Below are positions 48,975-57,785 of a DNA stretch of 64,000 nucleotides, piece after piece. Below the pieces are notes generated by a model. It saw nothing but the letters and a program-made list of their open reading frames with translations, had not been told where the DNA came from and searched no databases. Made by a program: the position numbers and the translations under genes. The stretch comes from Alphaproteobacteria bacterium (lineage in GTDB: Bacteria > Pseudomonadota > Alphaproteobacteria > UBA6615), in contig JAKUPN010000008.1 of assembly GCA_022449545.1 (NCBI GenBank), positions 37,085 through 101,084 on the forward strand, read 5' to 3'. Within the stretch, counting starts at the first letter, position 1, and the number at the start of each line of letters is the position of its first letter.

Positions 48975-50018
48975 ATGACCAATACTGATAATCAATATAC
49001 ATCAATTAATTCAAAATCATCTAGCTTCAAAGAGATACAAAATCTTTTATTAAACATACCAGGCCCTGACCTTGAGGCTAATTCTAAAGCCGTATCTCAC
49101 GAAGAAAAACTTTACAAGCCAGTTGGAGCTTTAGGAAGACTAGAAACAATTTCTCAATGGGTTTGCAAGTGGCAGGGTAGATATCCGCCAAGATTAGAGC
49201 GCCCTAGAATCTGCGTTTTTGTAGGGAACAATGGAGTGATGAAAGGTGATTTTTTGTCTCTTCCAACCGAAGTAACTAAACAGAGAGTAAGTAATTTTAT
49301 TAACGGAGGCGCAGCAGCGAATCAACTGGCTGAAATGGTGGATGCAGAGCTAAGAGTCTATGAAATGGCCCTTGAAGAGCCAACAAGAGATTTTACTTTA
49401 GGCCCTGCTATGCAAGAGGACGAATGTGTTCGGGCAATAAGTTACGGTATGACAGCAGTTGATGATGGTTTAGAGCTATTGGCGTTAGGCGATTTGGGTA
49501 TTACTAGTAATGCCTCGGCAGCGACTATTTGCTACGCTTTAATTGGTGGGAACGTCAAAGACTGGGTATGGTCTAACACACTTTATGAAAACACTAATAT
49601 TGCTAGGAAAAGCAAAATAATTATATCCGGATGTAATACAAACGAAAAAGCTATGCTGGACCCACTGAGTATTTTGCGTTGTGTTGGTGGACAAGAAATT
49701 TCAGCTATTCTAGGCGCTATAATAGCAGCTCGTTTTGCTAGAACTCCTGTTTTGTTAGATGGATATGCTAGTTTGGCGGCGGCTTTAATACTTTTTAAAT
49801 TAAGTCCTGAGTTGATTGACCATTGTCTGGTGTCTCACTGCAGTAATGGAACTCCAATGGAAAAAGTATCAAATAAATTAGGGAAAGAGCCACTGTTAAA
49901 ACTTAATATTTCTCTTGGCGAAGCAACTGGAGCAGTCCTGGCTATAAATATAGTTCGTGCTGCTTTAGTCTGTCACAACGAATTACCAGAAGTGGATGAG
50001 GGTTTTGGGGTCTCATGA
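48975..50018 (+). CDS. cobT: Nicotinate-nucleotide--dimethylbenzimidazole phosphoribosyltransferase
   Basis: Activates the cobalamin lower ligand by making alpha-ribazole phosphate. Family features: KPVGALGRLETISQWVCKWQG near the N terminus, the central LGDLGITSNASAATICYAL, GGQEISAILGAIIAA, and the C-terminal catalytic Glu in ISLGEATGAVLA (E316). Length 347 residues. It is divergent from cobS and close to the transport operon, so this locus would allow ligand activation and attachment after corrinoid import. regB starts 4 bp after its stop, so the redox kinase may share its transcript. Confidence 0.93.
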   Translation: MTNTDNQYTSINSKSSSFKEIQNLLLNIPGPDLEANSKAVSHEEKLYKPVGALGRLETISQWVCKWQGRYPPRLERPRICVFVGNNGVMKGDFLSLPTEVTKQRVSNFINGGAAANQLAEMVDAELRVYEMALEEPTRDFTLGPAMQEDECVRAISYGMTAVDDGLELLALGDLGITSNASAATICYALIGGNVKDWVWSNTLYENTNIARKSKIIISGCNTNEKAMLDPLSILRCVGGQEISAILGAIIAARFARTPVLLDGYASLAAALILFKLSPELIDHCLVSHCSNGTPMEKVSNKLGKEPLLKLNISLGEATGAVLAINIVRAALVCHNELPEVDEGFGVS

Positions 50019-50022
50019 AAAT

Positions 50023-51372
50023 ATGAACGAGGTTAAAACTAAAGAATATGCCCACGATCAGGCACCAAACGTTAACACTTCGGGCTGGTTTCTTGGTGCT
50101 GGTGGAAGGGTACGATTAAGAGCTCTCACAAGAATTCGATGGGTCGCAATTATTGGACAGTTAGTGGCTTTGTTCTTGGTAAGATTTGGTCTTGATTGGC
50201 CTTTGCCTATGACGTCAGCCTTGGTGGTTGTGTCTCTTTCTGTAATTTTAAATTTAATAATGACCATTAGAAGGCCAGTACAGGGTATTGTGAAAGAGTG
50301 GGAGGCTGCGGCCTATCTAGCGTTTGATACCCTGCAACTAGCATTATTACTTTACTTAACTGGAGGTTTAACAAATCCTTTTGCACTTTTGTTTTTAGGC
50401 CCGGTAACGGTTTCTGCAACAGTTTTAACTAGAAGAGCAACTACTATGCTTTGTGGATTAGTTATTATGCTTGCAACTGCTCTCGTTTTTAGACATATGC
50501 CGTTACCTTGGTCGGATCTGGGCCTAGAACTACCCAGTTTATATGTATGGGGTTTGTGGGCGGCTGTTATAATTGGAACCTTATTTCTTGCAGTTTATGC
50601 AGGGAGTTTAGCCGCCGAGAGCCGCAGAATGTCTAATGCTCTGTCAGAAACACAGCTATCACTTGCTAGAGAACAACAAATCTCTGCTGTTGGCGGCCTA
50701 GCTGCTGCTGCTGCTCATGAACTTGGCAGTCCACTTTCTACTATATTGGTCACAGCAACAGAACTTAGCAAAGAAGTAGATGAAAACAGTCCTCTCTCCG
50801 ATGATATAAAGATTCTCAGTACTGAGGCAGTTCGGTGTAAAGAGATATTAGCAGGTTTATTGATACAGCCTTCTTCTGATGATTCTGGGGTTATTTTTTC
50901 TCATATCCAGTTATCAGGGTTAGTTCGTTCTGCAGCAGAAAGACACAGACTTCCTGATATTGATTTACAAATTAAATCTGATAGCAAAAGTAGTGCGATA
51001 GAACCAGTTTTAGAAAATAGCCCCGAGTTTTTACACGGATTAGGTAATATAGTTCAAAACGCTTTTCAATTTGCTCAAAGCTCTGTGTCTATTGATGTTA
51101 AATGGAGTTTGGAATCAATTGATATAGAGGTAAAAGATGACGGTCCTGGATTTGCCCCGGCGGTTCTTGATAGAATAGGGGAACCTTATATATCTAGTCG
51201 AGCTGGTGATCATTTAGGACTCGGACTATTTATAGCGCAGTCTTTACTACAAAGAACCGGTGGTCGTATGAATGTTACCAACATTAGAGATGAGGCTGGT
51301 AATGTGTTTGGAGGACAAGTGATTATAAATTGGTCAAGAGAAAGTCTTGATATTAGGGCACAGTCAATGTAA
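50023..51372 (+). CDS. regB: Redox-sensing histidine kinase RegB/PrrB-type
   Basis: Membrane kinase that senses quinone redox state and phosphorylates RegA. Six hydrophobic segments (about 30-190) contain the quinone-binding GGLTNPF (about 114); the H-box AAAAHELGSPLSTI has His232, the redox box EAVRCKEIL has the regulatory Cys272, and the ATPase domain follows (NIVQNAFQFAQ, VKDDGPGFAP, GDHLGLGLFIAQS). All three RegB hallmarks are therefore intact. ATG 50023 lies after the cobT stop; ATG 49996 would overlap cobT. Length about 450 residues. It is followed by regA. Confidence 0.93.
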   Translation: MNEVKTKEYAHDQAPNVNTSGWFLGAGGRVRLRALTRIRWVAIIGQLVALFLVRFGLDWPLPMTSALVVVSLSVILNLIMTIRRPVQGIVKEWEAAAYLAFDTLQLALLLYLTGGLTNPFALLFLGPVTVSATVLTRRATTMLCGLVIMLATALVFRHMPLPWSDLGLELPSLYVWGLWAAVIIGTLFLAVYAGSLAAESRRMSNALSETQLSLAREQQISAVGGLAAAAAHELGSPLSTILVTATELSKEVDENSPLSDDIKILSTEAVRCKEILAGLLIQPSSDDSGVIFSHIQLSGLVRSAAERHRLPDIDLQIKSDSKSSAIEPVLENSPEFLHGLGNIVQNAFQFAQSSVSIDVKWSLESIDIEVKDDGPGFAPAVLDRIGEPYISSRAGDHLGLGLFIAQSLLQRTGGRMNVTNIRDEAGNVFGGQVIINWSRESLDIRAQSM

Positions 51373-51385
51373 TCGGTTAGTAATC

Positions 51386-51958
51386 ATGAATAAAATAAAG
51401 CCTGATATGATCGAAAATACTTTATCTTCATCTGATATGAGTCTTTTGATTGTTGACGATGAAAAAAACCTACGCAACCAATTAGCTAAAGCAATGGAAA
51501 GACGTGGTTTTATAGTAACAACGGCTGAGAGCGTTGCCGAAGGCAAACATCTTGCCATCTCTAAGGGCCCTAAATATGCGGTTGTCGATTTAAGGCTAGG
51601 AGATGGAAGTGGTTTAGAGGTAGTAGAAGTACTTCGCAAAAGCCGAGAAGATATCCGAGTGATTGTCTTAACCGGCTATGGTAACATTGCTACTGCAGTG
51701 AGTGCTGTTAAAGCTGGAGCCATAGACTATCTTCCTAAACCAGCTGACGCGGATCAAGTTGCTGCAGCACTACTGAGCAATACTGGAGAAATGCCCCCTC
51801 CTCCGGAACGCCCGATGTCTGCTGATCGTGTGAGATGGGAACATATACAGCGTGTTTATGAACAATGTAATAGAAATGTTTCTGAGACCGCACGGAGACT
51901 TAATATGCATAGACGCACTCTACAAAGGATTTTGGCGAAACATGCGCCAAGGGAATAG
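51386..51958 (+). CDS. regA: Response regulator RegA/PrrA/ActR-type
   Basis: Partner of RegB: global regulator of respiration and other redox pathways. The receiver domain has SLLIVDDEKNLRNQL, the phosphoacceptor Asp68 in YAVVDLRLGDGSG and LPKP (Lys). After a Pro-rich linker (MPPPPERPMSADRVRWEHI) comes the Fis-type helix-turn-helix NVSETARRLNMHRRTLQRIL, essentially the invariant RegA DNA-binding sequence. Start ATG 51386, 14 bp after regB. Length 191 residues. Confidence 0.94.
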   Translation: MNKIKPDMIENTLSSSDMSLLIVDDEKNLRNQLAKAMERRGFIVTTAESVAEGKHLAISKGPKYAVVDLRLGDGSGLEVVEVLRKSREDIRVIVLTGYGNIATAVSAVKAGAIDYLPKPADADQVAAALLSNTGEMPPPPERPMSADRVRWEHIQRVYEQCNRNVSETARRLNMHRRTLQRILAKHAPRE

Positions 51959-52069
51959 TTTGGGGTATTAATAAGATGAAGCTAGATCTTTTTAAAAAGC
52001 ATAACCCAAGTCATTTCATAAGCTTTATTGGCGTTTTAGCTAAACTCAATTACTCATAGTAAACATCTC

Positions 52070-53533
52070 ATGAACACTAAAAAAAGGATTGATGACTGGT
52101 TGCCGTTGTTTAATAGGGCTAACATTTTGTGTGTTGGTGATGTTATGTTGGATCAGTACGTCTATGGAGAAGTTGACCGAGTGTCTCCAGAGGCACCCAT
52201 TCCAGTACTTAATGTAGGCAAAAAGGAACGAGCCATTGGTGGAGCGGGAAACGTGGTTTGCAATATCGCCAGTTTGGGAAGTGTTGGCCATTTGCTAGCA
52301 GAGGTCGGTCATGATGAGGCTGGTGAAGAAATCGGCCGTCTTCTAAAAATGAACCAGAAAGTAGTTCCAAAACTATTAATCAATTCAGGGAAACCTACTA
52401 CGCAGAAAACTCGATTTATCGCAGATGGTCAGCAATTATTAAGGTCCGATGAAGAGTCAATAAATGGGCTTACTGAGTCCATTTCGGATAAAATTATTAC
52501 AGAATTTAAGTCTATTTTAGACAACAACACACTGGGTGCCATTGTGTTGTCTGACTACGGTAAAGGGGTTTTAACTGATTATGTGATTACTGAAATCATA
52601 TCTATTTCAAGATTAGCCAAAATCCCGGTTATTGTCGATCCGAAAGGAAATAATTTTCTTAAATATACTGGTGCAGATATTTTAACTCCCAATAGGAGGG
52701 AATTGGCTGAAGCCACTCAGATGTCTATGAATGACCCTGAGGAAATTGTTGAGGCTTGTAACAAATTAATCGAAATCACAGGTGTTAATAATGTGTTAGT
52801 TACTCGTGGCTCAAAGGGTATGTCTTTGATTTCAACGGATGACAAGCCGTTTCATTTACCTGCTTTAGCTAGGGAAATATATGATGTATCTGGGGCTGGT
52901 GATACGGTAGTCGCTGTCTTGGCCACAGGTTTGTCTCTAGGAATGACAATTAGAGATGCTGCGACCTTAGCAAATATTGCGGCAGGTTTAGTCGTATCAA
53001 AAGTAGGAACAGCCGTTGTTAAAAAATCTGACCTAGAAAGTTCTATAAATTCTCGGAGGAGTGCTTTAAGTAATATTTATGATAAAAAGAATCTAATAGA
53101 TCAGATTGCTCAATGGCGTTCACAAAATTTAAAAATTGGTTTCACTAACGGTTGTTTTGACGTGATTCATCCTGGGCACATAAGTTTGTTTGATCAGGCT
53201 TCTGCACGATGTGATAGATTAGTCATAGGAGTTAATAGTGATTCATCTGTCAAAAGACTAAAAGGGCTAGATAGGCCAATACAAGATGAGATTTCAAGGA
53301 GCCAAATTTTGGCTTCACTGGCTAATGTAGATGCAGTTATTATATTTGAAGATGACACTCCTATAGACCTAATACAACTCATTCGCCCTGATGTTTTGAT
53401 AAAGGGAGCAGATTATAAATTGGAAGAAGTTGTGGGTGCTGAGTTTGTTCAGTCCTATGAAGGAAAAATATTTCTTGCTACTTTGTTGGATGGTTTTTCA
53501 ACGACTGATATAATTAACCGCCTTTTAAATTAA
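52070..53533 (+). CDS. hldE: Bifunctional heptose 7-phosphate kinase/heptose 1-phosphate adenylyltransferase
   Basis: Two steps in ADP-L-glycero-D-manno-heptose synthesis for LPS inner core. The N-terminal ribokinase-type kinase has GDVMLDQYVYGEVDRVSPEAP, GGAGNVVCNIASLG and the anion-hole DVSGAGDTVVAVLATGLSL; the C-terminal nucleotidyltransferase starts at KIGFTNGCFDVIHPGHISLF (HxGH) and ends with ADYKLEEVVGAEFV. Length 487 residues, the usual fused form. It is a single gene here; its presence implies a heptose-containing LPS. Confidence 0.93.
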   Translation: MNTKKRIDDWLPLFNRANILCVGDVMLDQYVYGEVDRVSPEAPIPVLNVGKKERAIGGAGNVVCNIASLGSVGHLLAEVGHDEAGEEIGRLLKMNQKVVPKLLINSGKPTTQKTRFIADGQQLLRSDEESINGLTESISDKIITEFKSILDNNTLGAIVLSDYGKGVLTDYVITEIISISRLAKIPVIVDPKGNNFLKYTGADILTPNRRELAEATQMSMNDPEEIVEACNKLIEITGVNNVLVTRGSKGMSLISTDDKPFHLPALAREIYDVSGAGDTVVAVLATGLSLGMTIRDAATLANIAAGLVVSKVGTAVVKKSDLESSINSRRSALSNIYDKKNLIDQIAQWRSQNLKIGFTNGCFDVIHPGHISLFDQASARCDRLVIGVNSDSSVKRLKGLDRPIQDEISRSQILASLANVDAVIIFEDDTPIDLIQLIRPDVLIKGADYKLEEVVGAEFVQSYEGKIFLATLLDGFSTTDIINRLLN

Positions 53534-53595
53534 AAGAATCATTATAATTTATTTTCTATAAACAAAGCGTGAGCAGGAGTGGTACTGATTTAATA

Positions 53596-54354
53596 TCAGA
53601 GCTTGTTTTGAATTTTTGCGCGCTGCCATAAAAATTTGTCATTTATACTCAACTCTTCACCTGATAGATCTATTGCTTCTTCAGTACAGAGCCAAGCGAT
53701 TAATTTAGAAGTTGTTTCAGGCTTCCAGTGATCCTCTTTTTTTATCTGACTTATAGGGTTTACCCCAGAGGCACGAATCTTATCCTGCATCTGAGTATCA
53801 ACTGTTCCTGGCGCATAACCATAAACTCTTATCTTTTTTGATGGTATTTCAAGAGCTATTGAGCGAGTAAGCATAGATAAACCAGCTTTACTAGCGCAAT
53901 AGGCACTCCACCCCTCTTGCGGTTTGTTTGCTGCTCCAGAACCAATATTGATAATAACTCCTGCATCTCCAAAGAAAGGTAGAGCAGCCTTAACCATATA
54001 GTATGCACCGAAAAGATTAATAGATACTGCATCGGTCCATGACTTTGGGTCAGATTCAGGTATGCTCGCTATAGGCTCTATTACACCAGCGTTATTTATT
54101 AAAACATCTAAGCCACCAAATACTTCAACCACCTTCTGTATAGCTGACTTGACTTCCTTAAATATTGAAACGTCACACCTAATAGCTAATGCTTTGTTAC
54201 CACTGTCCTGTATTTCATTAGCTATATTTTCACAGTTTTCTTTATTTCGGGATAATAAAACAACGGAGGCACCCTGTTTTGAAAGCTCTCTCGCTGTGGC
54301 TGCGCCTATCCCCTGGCTTGCTCCTGTAATTAAAGCTACCTTCCCACTGATCAT
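53596..54354 (-). CDS. Short-chain dehydrogenase/reductase (SDR)
   Basis: A 252-residue NAD(P)-dependent oxidoreductase. Rossmann loop ALITGASQGIGAATARELS, NNAGV, and the catalytic Ser (IINIGSGAANKP) and Tyr-x3-Lys (YCASKAGL) are intact. The frame continues upstream to 54399, but ATG 54354 begins the typical fold directly and has an aaagg-like region. Substrate is unknown; many SDRs with this pattern act on sugar or steroid-like ketones. It is divergent from the riboswitch-controlled operon. Confidence 0.88.
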   Translation of the reverse strand: MISGKVALITGASQGIGAATARELSKQGASVVLLSRNKENCENIANEIQDSGNKALAIRCDVSIFKEVKSAIQKVVEVFGGLDVLINNAGVIEPIASIPESDPKSWTDAVSINLFGAYYMVKAALPFFGDAGVIINIGSGAANKPQEGWSAYCASKAGLSMLTRSIALEIPSKKIRVYGYAPGTVDTQMQDKIRASGVNPISQIKKEDHWKPETTSKLIAWLCTEEAIDLSGEELSINDKFLWQRAKIQNKL

Positions 54355-54463
54355 CCTTTTACCCTTTCTTAGTAAGATAATGTTGCACATTTTATTCATA
54401 GGAAAAAATTATTTTTAATCGTGTTTGTTCCCAAATGAAATATATGTTCTATTCTCTTATCCT

Positions 54464-54650
54464 TGGTTTCCTCTATTTTAGTGGATGAAAAGGGAACGCA
54501 GTAGTGCCAATGTTTTAGTTTAGGTACGATCTGCGGCTGTACCCGCAACTGTGAGCGGTTAGGCGGTGGTCAGAGAACCACTTGGGTAATTCCCAGGGAA
54601 GGTGACCTAAGCTATTGATCCGTGAGCCAGGAGACCTGCCAGGGAAAACG
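54464..54650 (+). ncRNA. Cobalamin (adenosylcobalamin-type) riboswitch aptamer
   Basis: The conserved core is unmistakable: aaaagggaacgc near 54488, gcggctgtacccgcaactgt (54533-54552), the agcggttaggcgg region and the B12 box agccaggagacctgcc (54625-54640). The closing stem can be formed by tttcc (54467-54471) with ggaaa (54643-54647). It lies upstream of btuB, a standard target. Binding of cobalamin would lower expression of the transport operon; the expression platform that follows is unusually long and is described separately. Confidence 0.95.
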
Positions 54651-54690
54651 TCGCCCAGCCATTAGCCGGGTATTGCTAAGGGCGCGGTAA

Positions 54691-54829
54691 TGACCGTTCG
54701 TGGTGACGTCTTGTTTGTACGATTAGAAGGCTCGTTTTGGCTATTTTGTTTATAGAATTGTGAGTCCTTCATATTAATCGTGCGCAGGGTGTATACCGAG
54801 CGTTTTCAACGCAGGAGAACGAACGGTCA
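54691..54829 (+). promoter_or_regulatory. Structured antiterminator-like domain downstream of the B12 aptamer
   Basis: tgaccgttcgt (54691-54701) is perfectly complementary to acgaacggtca (54819-54829). Inside it a second long stem pairs acgatt (54719-54724) and gaagg (54726-54730) with ccttc (54766-54770) and aatcgt (54776-54781), and a small hairpin gcgtt/aacgc sits at 54800-54812. The outer 3' arm overlaps the 5' arm of the terminator at 54826, so the two cannot form together, which is the expected logic for an antiterminator. Confidence 0.55.
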
Positions 54830-54896
54830 GTTTACTATTAAGATCAATATTTGATCTTATTACGATTTATGATCTTAGACTGGCTCGTTTTTTTTT
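54826..54896 (+). terminator. Conditional intrinsic terminator of the B12-regulated leader
   Basis: gtcagttta (54826-54834) pairs with tagactggc (54876-54884), nine pairs with two G-U, enclosing a perfect hairpin aagatcaatatttgatctt (54840-54858); nine T follow at 54888-54896, just 49 bases before btuB. A last hairpin, cggttg/caaccg at 54911-54932, lies just upstream of the Shine-Dalgarno sequence. Confidence 0.6.
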
Positions 54897-54944
54897 CTAT
54901 GGGGATCGTTCGGTTGTTCAAGAGATCAACCGTAGGGGACCTTT

Positions 54945-56891
54945 ATGAGTAGAGTTTTTTATTTTTACGTTCAAACCAGAAATTCTTTTTTATTCTTCTT
55001 CGTCTGTTTAATTTATTTGCAACTAACTATTGGCTCGGCGTCTGCCCAGAAAATTACAACTGTTCTTCCTGAAACAGTCGTTTCGGCAACATTAGTGCCC
55101 GTGTTATCAAGTCGTGTTGGTAGCTCTATTAATGTTGTCACGTCAGAAGATATAGCTCGATTGAAAGTACATTCTGTACCAAAACTGTTACGAAAGATTC
55201 CCGGGTTAGCTGTTCGAAGATCGGGTGCTTTAGGTAGTTTTACTCAAATTAGAATTCGAGGTGCCGAAGGTAATCATACCTTGGTCTTAATAGATGGAGT
55301 TGAGGTGAACAACCCAAGTGGAGCATCGGAGTTTGATTTTGGTAGTTTAAGGGCAGCTGATATTGAGCGTATAGAAGTGTTAAGAGGACCACAAAGTTCA
55401 ATTTATGGTAGTGATGCAGTAGGGGGTGTAATCAATATTATAATGAAACAAGGTCGTGGCCCTGGAAAAGTTTATCTAAGTACAGAAGCAGGTACAGACG
55501 AGACTATTAATTCGGCGACAAGTATTAGAGGTAGTGGAAAAAATTATCATTACTCTTTAGGAATTACCGGGTTTTCAACAGGGGGACACTCTATAGCGGA
55601 AAATCAAGGAAATGAAACCGAGGACGATGGGAATAAAAATTTAACTTTTAATCTAAAAGCTGGCGTAAAGCTCTCTAAAAATCTAGAGATTGGAATATTT
55701 TCTAGGCACGTAAGAGATAAAACAGAACTAGATTCACAGCCGGCAGTTGCAGGCGTGATTAATACTAAGGAAGCTGATGAAGAGTCTCTACTGAGACAGA
55801 ACACTAGTAAGTTAAATATACGATACAAAATGTTAGAGGATAATTGGGAGCATTTATTAACAGCTGGGAAACATAAAATTAAATCAGATTCATTTACTAA
55901 TGGTCAGAACTCTTTTGAAACTGAAGGAGAGAAGAATAAACTAAGGTATCAGACCAATTTCTTTTATAAGTCGTTTAATTCTTCAATCACACACCGCTTC
56001 ACTATTTTATCAGAAAAAGAGACGGAACTAGGTAAAACTTTTAGTTCTTATGGAAGCACCAATAGAAAAATCACAAATTACGGCTTTTTAGGTGAATACG
56101 GAATAGATTTTGAGGATCAAGCTTCCTTCACCAGTAGTTACCGTCATGATAACAACGATATATTTAAAAACTCTAATACTTTTCGTTTTACTGGCTCATA
56201 TCTATCTAAGGAGTTTAGATATCGTTTGCACACGAGTTACGGAAAAGCAGTTAAAAACCCCACGCTTTTCGAGTTATTTGGTTCTACTGAAAACTATTTA
56301 GGAAACCCTTCACTTAAACCGGAGAGCAGTATTGGTTGGGATATTGGAATTGAAAAGAGGCTATTTGATGATCGTCTGACTATAGATGCAACTTATTTTA
56401 ACAATCATATAACTGACCTTATTCAAGGAAGTGGAAATACGTCTATAAACTTTAGCGGAGAAACTAGAGTTGAAGGTTTAGAATTAGCGATTGAAGCTAG
56501 AGTATTTGATGATTTTATTTTTTCTGGTCAATACACCTACACAAAAGGTAAAGATTCTAGAGGTCAACAACTAGTTAGACGCGCAAAACATTTAGCCAGT
56601 TTAAATGTTTCACGTTCGTTTTATGGCGGTCGTGTCTCTCTTGACCTTGGTCTCGATTACAACGGCAAACAAAGTGATATCCAATTCTCAAACTATTTTA
56701 TGACCCAGAAGTACGTCACTCTAGATGATTTCTTTATAGTTGATGTCGCAGCGTCTTATAAGATAACAGAAAATTTTTCTCTTATTGGCCGAATTGAAAA
56801 TTTATTAAATGAGGACTATGAAGAAGTTTTTGATTTCAATGAGGCTGGTATAGGGGCTCTTATTGGTTTTCGCAGTGAGTTTGGTCTTTAA
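54945..56891 (+). CDS. btuB: TonB-dependent outer membrane cobalamin receptor
   Basis: Outer membrane beta-barrel that imports corrinoids using TonB energy. A signal peptide (to about residue 35) precedes a TonB-box-like ETVVSATLV, a plug domain (LRKIPGLAVRRSGALGSFTQIRIRG region, with LIDGVEVNNPSG and IEVLRGPQSSIYGSDAVGGVINI) and a 22-strand barrel. The last residues read SEFGL, without the terminal aromatic typical of outer membrane proteins. The riboswitch upstream and btuFCD-tonB downstream identify the substrate class. Length 648 residues; the Shine-Dalgarno aggggac precedes ATG. Confidence 0.93.
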   Translation: MSRVFYFYVQTRNSFLFFFVCLIYLQLTIGSASAQKITTVLPETVVSATLVPVLSSRVGSSINVVTSEDIARLKVHSVPKLLRKIPGLAVRRSGALGSFTQIRIRGAEGNHTLVLIDGVEVNNPSGASEFDFGSLRAADIERIEVLRGPQSSIYGSDAVGGVINIIMKQGRGPGKVYLSTEAGTDETINSATSIRGSGKNYHYSLGITGFSTGGHSIAENQGNETEDDGNKNLTFNLKAGVKLSKNLEIGIFSRHVRDKTELDSQPAVAGVINTKEADEESLLRQNTSKLNIRYKMLEDNWEHLLTAGKHKIKSDSFTNGQNSFETEGEKNKLRYQTNFFYKSFNSSITHRFTILSEKETELGKTFSSYGSTNRKITNYGFLGEYGIDFEDQASFTSSYRHDNNDIFKNSNTFRFTGSYLSKEFRYRLHTSYGKAVKNPTLFELFGSTENYLGNPSLKPESSIGWDIGIEKRLFDDRLTIDATYFNNHITDLIQGSGNTSINFSGETRVEGLELAIEARVFDDFIFSGQYTYTKGKDSRGQQLVRRAKHLASLNVSRSFYGGRVSLDLGLDYNGKQSDIQFSNYFMTQKYVTLDDFFIVDVAASYKITENFSLIGRIENLLNEDYEEVFDFNEAGIGALIGFRSEFGL

Positions 56892-56894
56892 ATC

Positions 56895-57785
56895 ATGAGG
56901 CCCAACTTAGCACTAGCATCCAAACTTATATTAGTTTCTCTTTTTGCTTTATTTGTATCTTCTAATAACTTCGTTTTAGCAAAATCTGAACAGAAAATTC
57001 CCCAACGCATAGTTTCGACTAATTTATGTGTTGATCAACTAGTTTTGTCATTAGCAAATAAAGAACAAATATTATCCGTTAGTTATCTCTCTGCGGATAA
57101 GACAATTTCACTCTTTTCTGAAAGGGTTGAAGGTCTACAAAAAAATCGGGGTTGGGTAGAAGAAATTTTCATGATGAGACCAGATCTCGTGATTGTAAAT
57201 GAGGACTCGCCCCGTCCTTCACTGAGGCATTTAAAAAAACTTGGCTTAAATGTTTTGTCCCTTAGAACGGCTAATAATTTTTCTGAGTTGAAGAAGAATA
57301 TAAAGAAAGTTTCTCGAGTAGTTGGCGATACTGGTAAAGGAAAATTAATTATATCAAATATTGATAGTAAATTACGGTTAGAAAACGGGGATGACTACTC
57401 GCCATTAGCAGCTATTTTGCTTCCAAGAGGCATGACAGCCGGTGAAGGCTCCCTGATTAATGAATTGGTAGTTTCAGCTGGATTTAAAAATCTTGCTCAC
57501 GACCTTAAGATTGGACGCCAAGCAAGGATAAATTTAGAAGAAATACTAATTGCTAGGCCTGATTTTATTATCACTCCTGAAACATCAACAAAGTTTCCAT
57601 CCTTGGCCCAGTCTATGCTTCTTCATCCAGTATTTGAAGAAACTAGGGATAAGGATTACAGGTGGAAACATCTTGAGGTGCCTGAGAGGGCCTGGCTCTG
57701 TGGAGGTTTACCAAACATTTATGCACTGGATCTACTTATAAAAGCTCGATTAAAGTTTGGTAGACGGGTCGGTCAACATGATTGA
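56895..57785 (+). CDS. btuF: Periplasmic corrinoid-binding protein BtuF-like
   Basis: ABC substrate-binding protein of the cobalamin/iron-siderophore class, 296 residues, with an N-terminal signal (LILVSLFALFVSSNNFVLA). The bilobal fold shows PQRIVSTNLCVDQLVLSLA and ARPDFIITPE, with MRPDLVIVNEDSP between. It starts 3 bp after btuB and its stop overlaps btuC by 8 bp. The operon context, with riboswitch, BtuB, BtuC and BtuD, makes cobalamin or cobinamide the likely ligand. Confidence 0.88.
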   Translation: MRPNLALASKLILVSLFALFVSSNNFVLAKSEQKIPQRIVSTNLCVDQLVLSLANKEQILSVSYLSADKTISLFSERVEGLQKNRGWVEEIFMMRPDLVIVNEDSPRPSLRHLKKLGLNVLSLRTANNFSELKKNIKKVSRVVGDTGKGKLIISNIDSKLRLENGDDYSPLAAILLPRGMTAGEGSLINELVVSAGFKNLAHDLKIGRQARINLEEILIARPDFIITPETSTKFPSLAQSMLLHPVFEETRDKDYRWKHLEVPERAWLCGGLPNIYALDLLIKARLKFGRRVGQHD

